From CAZDHT01 sp964505325 (GTDB taxonomy: Bacteria; Planctomycetota; PUPC01): DNA of 20,211 bases. A model generated the notes under the pieces. That model saw only the letters and a list, made by a program, of their open reading frames with translations, searched no databases and had not been told where the DNA came from. The translations under genes and the position numbers were made by a program. The stretch is taken from the NCBI GenBank assembly GCA_964505325.1, contig CAZDHT010000075.1, positions 1 through 20,211 of the forward strand. Reading direction: 5' to 3'. Positions 18,259-20,211 of this stretch are shown piece by piece. Within the stretch, counting starts at the first letter, position 1; every line of letters begins with the position of its first letter.

Positions 18259-18287
18259 ACTTTAGCCCGCCCTGTCTGACGGGTCAA
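18259..18287 (-). promoter_or_regulatory. Sigma70-type promoter candidate for the kinase-sigma operon
   Basis: Read on the minus strand there is TTGACC (18287-18282), a 17-bp spacer, and TAAAGT (18264-18259). The -35 matches 5/6, the -10 matches 4/6, and the spacing is ideal. Transcription would start near 18252, giving an untranslated leader of about 70 nt before the kinase ATG. It lies in the intergenic space after the YTV-like gene and its terminator candidate. Confidence 0.55.
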
Positions 18288-18320
18288 GGACAAAATGACC
18301 GGGGTCCGGTACAAACGGCA

Positions 18321-18354
18321 GCGGCATGCCGCCTCGACCGAGGCAGCATGCCGC
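18321..18354 (-). terminator. Long GC-rich hairpin downstream of the YTV-like gene
   Basis: GCGGCATGC (18321-18329) pairs with GCATGCCGC (18346-18354), and GCCTCG (18331-18336) pairs with CGAGGC (18339-18344), with a single C/A mismatch and a minimal loop: 15 base pairs in 34 nt. It begins 22 bp after the TAG stop of the minus-strand gene. Only a weak T-run (TTTGT) follows on the minus strand, so it may be a terminator of the planctomycete type without a strong U-tract, or a repeat of the REP type. Confidence 0.5.
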
Positions 18355-18376
18355 CGTGCGACTATCTCGTCAACAC

Positions 18377-18859
18377 CTACCAGGCGAAGCCGAGGCGCAA
18401 GTCCCCAACCTGCATCGAGAACGCCCCGGGCGGATACCTGTGTCCCGTCTTCGCCACGCGCACCCGCACCGTGTAAGGCTCGTTCACCAGTTCGTACCGC
18501 GTCTCCTGGTAAGGAACACGGACCATGCGATACGTTTGCCGCGGAACGCGGACCTCTTGCCAGACGTACCGTGTTCTCATTCCGCCGTGCGGGCCGCGGT
18601 AGTGGACCGGGACCTGTCGATATTCGGTGACGTAGGTGGTGACCAGCCGGCGTTCGGTCCGGTAGTAGGTCCTCGTGACCGGCCGGCGCACCATCCGGTA
18701 CCTCGTTTGGGTCTCCCACACGTCGTACGTGTAGGGGACCTTCACGTGCTTCTGGATCCACTTCTTGACGCCGGCGGAGGCCGTCGTCTCCGCGAAGCCG
18801 ATAAACGTCGCCGCCAACACCGCGATTGCCAACAGCTTTGTCGCCACGCCGTGTTTCAT
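18377..18859 (-). CDS. Secreted Tyr/Val/Arg-rich protein, YTV-repeat-like
   Basis: From ATG 18859 this is a 160-aa protein with an ideal ribosome-binding site. A signal peptide covers about residues 1-29 (KLLAIAVLAATFIGFAETTA, cleavage after ASA). The mature part is almost wholly built of short basic aromatic repeats such as YRMVRRPVTRTYYRTERR, TTYVTEYRQVPVHYRG, VRVPRQTYRMVRVPYQETRY and NEPYTVRVRV. This pattern resembles the YTV repeats of planctomycete envelope proteins (Pfam YTV family), from memory and without a search. Alternating hydrophobic and charged residues suggest beta-strands, and the role is probably structural, in the cell wall or surface (inference). The protein is very basic and the mature part lacks Cys, unlike large Cys-rich YTV proteins. 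The frame continues upstream to a second plausible start at 18955. Confidence 0.8.
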   Translation of the reverse strand: MKHGVATKLLAIAVLAATFIGFAETTASAGVKKWIQKHVKVPYTYDVWETQTRYRMVRRPVTRTYYRTERRLVTTYVTEYRQVPVHYRGPHGGMRTRYVWQEVRVPRQTYRMVRVPYQETRYELVNEPYTVRVRVAKTGHRYPPGAFSMQVGDLRLGFAW

Positions 18860-18864
18860 CGTAG

Positions 18865-18872
18865 CCTCCTTT
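18865..18872 (-). promoter_or_regulatory. Ribosome-binding site fixing the YTV-like gene start
   Basis: AAAGGAGG on the minus strand sits 5 nt before ATG 18859, and the frame opens straight into a signal peptide. This makes 18859 the preferred start over the in-frame ATG at 18955, which has its own GGAGG. Confidence 0.75.
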
Positions 18873-18962
18873 CTGCCGCGAGGGCACTTGTCCGGGCCGG
18901 ATAACGGCCAACGTTCGCCTTCAGAACCGAACAGCTTGTCATCGTTCGCCTTCATTTTCTCG

Positions 18963-18967
18963 CCTCC
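18963..18967 (-). promoter_or_regulatory. Second Shine-Dalgarno for an in-frame alternative start at 18955
   Basis: GGAGG on the minus strand lies 7 nt before ATG 18955, in frame with the YTV-like gene. Starting here would add 32 polar residues (beginning MKANDDKLFGSEGERW) in front of the signal peptide, which would be unusual for an exported protein. It may be a second start or coincidence. Confidence 0.35.
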
Positions 18968-19058
18968 GGTATTGGGTACGCGATGCGAGAGGGCAGCTTG
19001 CGCAGGTCCGCCGGAAATTTCCGCGCGGCGCCTCACCGCTCCCACCTCAGCCGTGGTG

Positions 19059-19088
19059 AACTTTTTGTCGCACGTGCGACAAAAAGTT
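19059..19088. repeat. Perfect 30-bp palindrome with CACGTG core (parS-like or operator)
   Basis: The half AACTTTTTGTCGCAC (19059-19073) is followed with no spacer by its exact reverse complement (19074-19088). The central 16 bp, TGTCGCACGTGCGACA, match the ParB site consensus TGTTTCACGTGAAACA at 12 of 16 positions, with the differences symmetrical. It lies 200 bp upstream of the YTV-like start. It could be a ParB site, an operator for a dimeric regulator, or a transcript hairpin. Its perfection over 15 bp per arm makes chance very unlikely. Confidence 0.8.
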
Positions 19089-19639
19089 TATCAGCTCCCG
19101 GCGGCACGGGCGGGGGGCAGGCGGCCTCCTCATCGCCCGCCAACGTCAGGGCGTGCAGGCGTCTGTGCCCCCACGCAGCCCGCACCTTCCGCAGGAACTT
19201 ATTAGCGTGCCCCTCCCCCAACTCGGGCGGCAGCGCCTGCCGTGCCAGCCGCTCACCCAGGCTGGCCTGGTAATCCTCCCCAGTCGGAAATCTGCGCTCC
19301 GCGTAGGTTTTGCCAGTTCCGGTCTCCCTGCCCTTCGTAACTTGATGGTCAGAAGACAACTGCCTGCCGGGGACACTCCCGTGGCTGAGGGATACACGTC
19401 AGCCCGTGGTTCATTGCACCATACACATGTGTCCCTCGGTGGTTCTTCGTGACTGCCGGACGGGTCAAGACGCACACGTTGATTTTTCTCGGACGTTTTT
19501 CGGAGCGTCAGTGCAGGATTAAAGGTTACATCGACACAAACCAGCACGAACTTAAACAACTCGCTACACTTCAATTGAGGAGTCTCATTTCTTGGTCCCA
19601 AATTAGGTGATTTGTGGCATTTTGGCAGGTTTCAAAGAA
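19089..19639. other. Intergenic stretch without a supportable gene
   Basis: I see no gene I can defend. Two minus-strand frames are open (about 19033-19359 and 19146-19601), but both need a TTG start, lack a ribosome-binding site, and match nothing I recognise; the first reads through the 30-bp palindrome. A 10-bp palindrome ACACATGTGT occurs near 19422-19431. From about 19470 to 19640 the sequence becomes clearly more AT-rich than the rest of the window, leading into the hairpin element. This may be a decayed gene or a control region. Confidence 0.5.
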
Positions 19640-20032
19640 GGTAACAATTCAGCCAAGTGAAGGCGGAAAGCGGGGGCAGGCAGCGGGTGGCAGTACTGCT
19701 CTGCGAAGTAGCTTCGCTACGCAGCACGAGTCCCCGTTTTCCGCCAGCCTTTCGCCACCGCGCGGGGTGCGAAAAACGGTGACCCGCCTGCGCCGAAGCT
19801 TCGGCGGGCAGGCTGGCACCAGCGAAGCCAGTGAAACGAGCGGAGACGTGCCGTTCCGTCTGGAACGGCTGGAGTTCGCTCTGCAAACTCCCCCGGCAGG
19901 TTTCCTGCCGCCCGTTCCTTCGGAACGGCTTTCGAGTTTGCCCTGCAAACTCCCACGGCAGCTTCGCTGCCGGCCTGTCACCGCTTTTCGAAACGGATTT
20001 CTTGCGCCACCCCACTTGACTGAAGTGTTACC
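19640..20032. repeat. 393-bp inverted-repeat-bounded element packed with nested hairpins (MITE-like or structured RNA)
   Basis: The ends GGTAACAATTCAGCCAAGTG (19640-19659) and CACTTGACTGAAGTGTTACC (20013-20032) are inverted repeats matching at 18 of 20. Inside are a 14-bp inverted repeat, 13/14 (19662-19675 with 19732-19745), enclosing a hairpin at 19701-19724; another 14-bp repeat, 13/14 (19770-19783 with 19977-19990); a hairpin at 19750-19774; and a long hairpin at 19778-19820 centred on the 16-bp palindrome CGCCGAAGCTTCGGCG. Two copies of a triple-hairpin unit follow. Almost every base is in some inverted repeat. No transposase is present and no clear target duplication is visible. It could be a miniature mobile element or a structured RNA. 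Confidence 0.75.
19851..19972. repeat. Tandem pair of triple-hairpin units with a compensatory change
   Basis: Unit 1 (19851-19910) and unit 2 (19912-19972) each contain three successive hairpins. A: CCGTTCC/GGAACGG with loop GTCT or TTC. B: GGAGTTCGC/GCAAACTCC in unit 1 (one mismatch) and GAGTTTGC/GCAAACTC in unit 2. C: CGGCAGG/CCTGCCG in unit 1 but CGGCAGC/GCTGCCG in unit 2, a G-C to C-G swap that keeps pairing. The linker TGCAAACTCCC is shared. Variation falls in loops or as paired changes, which supports selection on structure. Confidence 0.75.
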
Positions 20033-20156
20033 AGCGAAGTTCAAGTCGCGAAAACTCATTCTGGCGCGTAACGCCTTGCCCTTTCATGGCTTGCGGCGTC
20101 TTGCGAACCCGTTAACCGGACAGTAGTGATTGCGATTGCGAAAAGCGATGAAGGGT

Positions 20157-20209
20157 CCTGTCAAAACCCTGGTGGGGCAGGCATTCTTGCCTGCCACCGG
20201 GCAGACAGG
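20157..20209. repeat. 53-nt imperfect hairpin (REP-like) at the window edge
   Basis: Four stem blocks pair in order: CCTGTC/GACAGG, CCC/GGG, GGTGG/CCACC and CAGGCA/TGCCTG, with a TTCT loop, internal bulges AAAA, T and CA, and a GG bulge before CAGGCA. That makes 20 base pairs. A GG bulge next to CAGG also occurs in the hairpin at 19778-19820. It may be a dispersed palindromic repeat of this genome or a terminator of a gene beyond the window. Confidence 0.65.
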
Positions 20210-20211
20210 AA

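Noticed and set aside
15604..18279. An 891-aa plus-strand frame opposite the kinase and sigma genes
   Set aside because: It is the antisense shadow of two clearly identified genes; its translation is rich in Arg, His and Leu with no domain.
19033..19359. A 108-aa minus-strand frame upstream of the YTV-like gene
   Set aside because: It needs a TTG start with no ribosome-binding site, runs through the 30-bp palindrome, and matches no family known to me. A decayed gene fragment is possible but cannot be shown.
19146..19601. A 151-aa minus-strand frame in the AT-richer region
   Set aside because: It has a TTG start, mixed composition and no motif or signal; it overlaps the previous frame. Not enough support for a gene.
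19640..20032. Integron attC site or CRISPR array
   Set aside because: No RYYYAAC/GTTRRRY core pair flanks the element, there is no integrase, and there are no regularly spaced direct repeats with unique spacers. The two ~60-nt units are adjacent, not spacer-separated.
19614..20126. A 170-aa plus-strand reading frame and several overlapping minus-strand frames across the hairpin element
   Set aside because: The stretch is open in several frames on both strands because it is GC-rich and palindromic. There is no ribosome-binding site, the translation follows the repeats (twice PCKLPRQ/ALQTPPAG-like) and no domain is recognisable. RNA or DNA structure explains it better than protein.

Overview
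The window looks like a high-GC member of the Planctomycetota or a close PVC relative. This is inferred from gene content: a moxR/DUF58/vWA/DUF4159 cluster, a Ser/Thr kinase with a kinesin-light-chain-type TPR tail next to an ECF-like sigma factor, and a secreted Tyr/Val/Arg-rich protein resembling planctomycete YTV-repeat proteins. No 16S or other phylogenetic marker is present. A run of 100 Ns flanked by an exact 55-bp repeat shows that the source is a scaffolded short-read assembly, probably a MAG.

Left half (1-13912, all + strand). One tightly packed operon runs from the 3' end of a MoxR AAA+ ATPase through a DUF58 protein, a BatA-like membrane vWA protein, a second membrane vWA protein with a degenerate glutamine-amidotransferase-like domain, a membrane-anchored coiled-coil protein (DUF4175-like) and a secreted DUF4159 protein with four consecutive cysteines. 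It ends with a protein of 1513 aa once the assembly artefact is removed. That protein joins a signal peptide, a thioredoxin domain (WCSVC), a HEAT-repeat solenoid of about 700 residues, a second thioredoxin-like domain (CRDC) and a CcdA/DsbD-type membrane electron carrier. Three junctions are 4-bp ATGA/GTGA overlaps, which suggests translational coupling. My reading is an envelope machine in which MoxR remodels vWA proteins (established for the family) and the last gene supplies reducing power across the membrane (inference).

Middle right (13930-18859, all - strand). A YTV-like secreted protein lies upstream, followed by a hairpin terminator candidate and a good sigma70-type promoter. Then come a transmembrane Ser/Thr kinase, an ECF-like sigma factor 3 bp downstream, an unrecognised 168-aa protein and a beta-propeller lipoprotein. 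The kinase and sigma factor probably form a signalling pair. The two gene blocks converge at 13910-13932, where the two stop codons are part of one short inverted repeat.

Right end (18860-20211). I support no gene here. The region holds a perfect 30-bp palindrome (19059-19088) with a parS-like core; a 393-bp element (19640-20032) bounded by 20-bp inverted repeats, packed with nested hairpins and containing a tandemly duplicated triple-hairpin unit with a compensatory base-pair change; and a 53-nt hairpin at the window edge (20157-20209). The best candidates for something undescribed are the Trx-HEAT-Trx-CcdA fusion with its operon and the structured repeat element.
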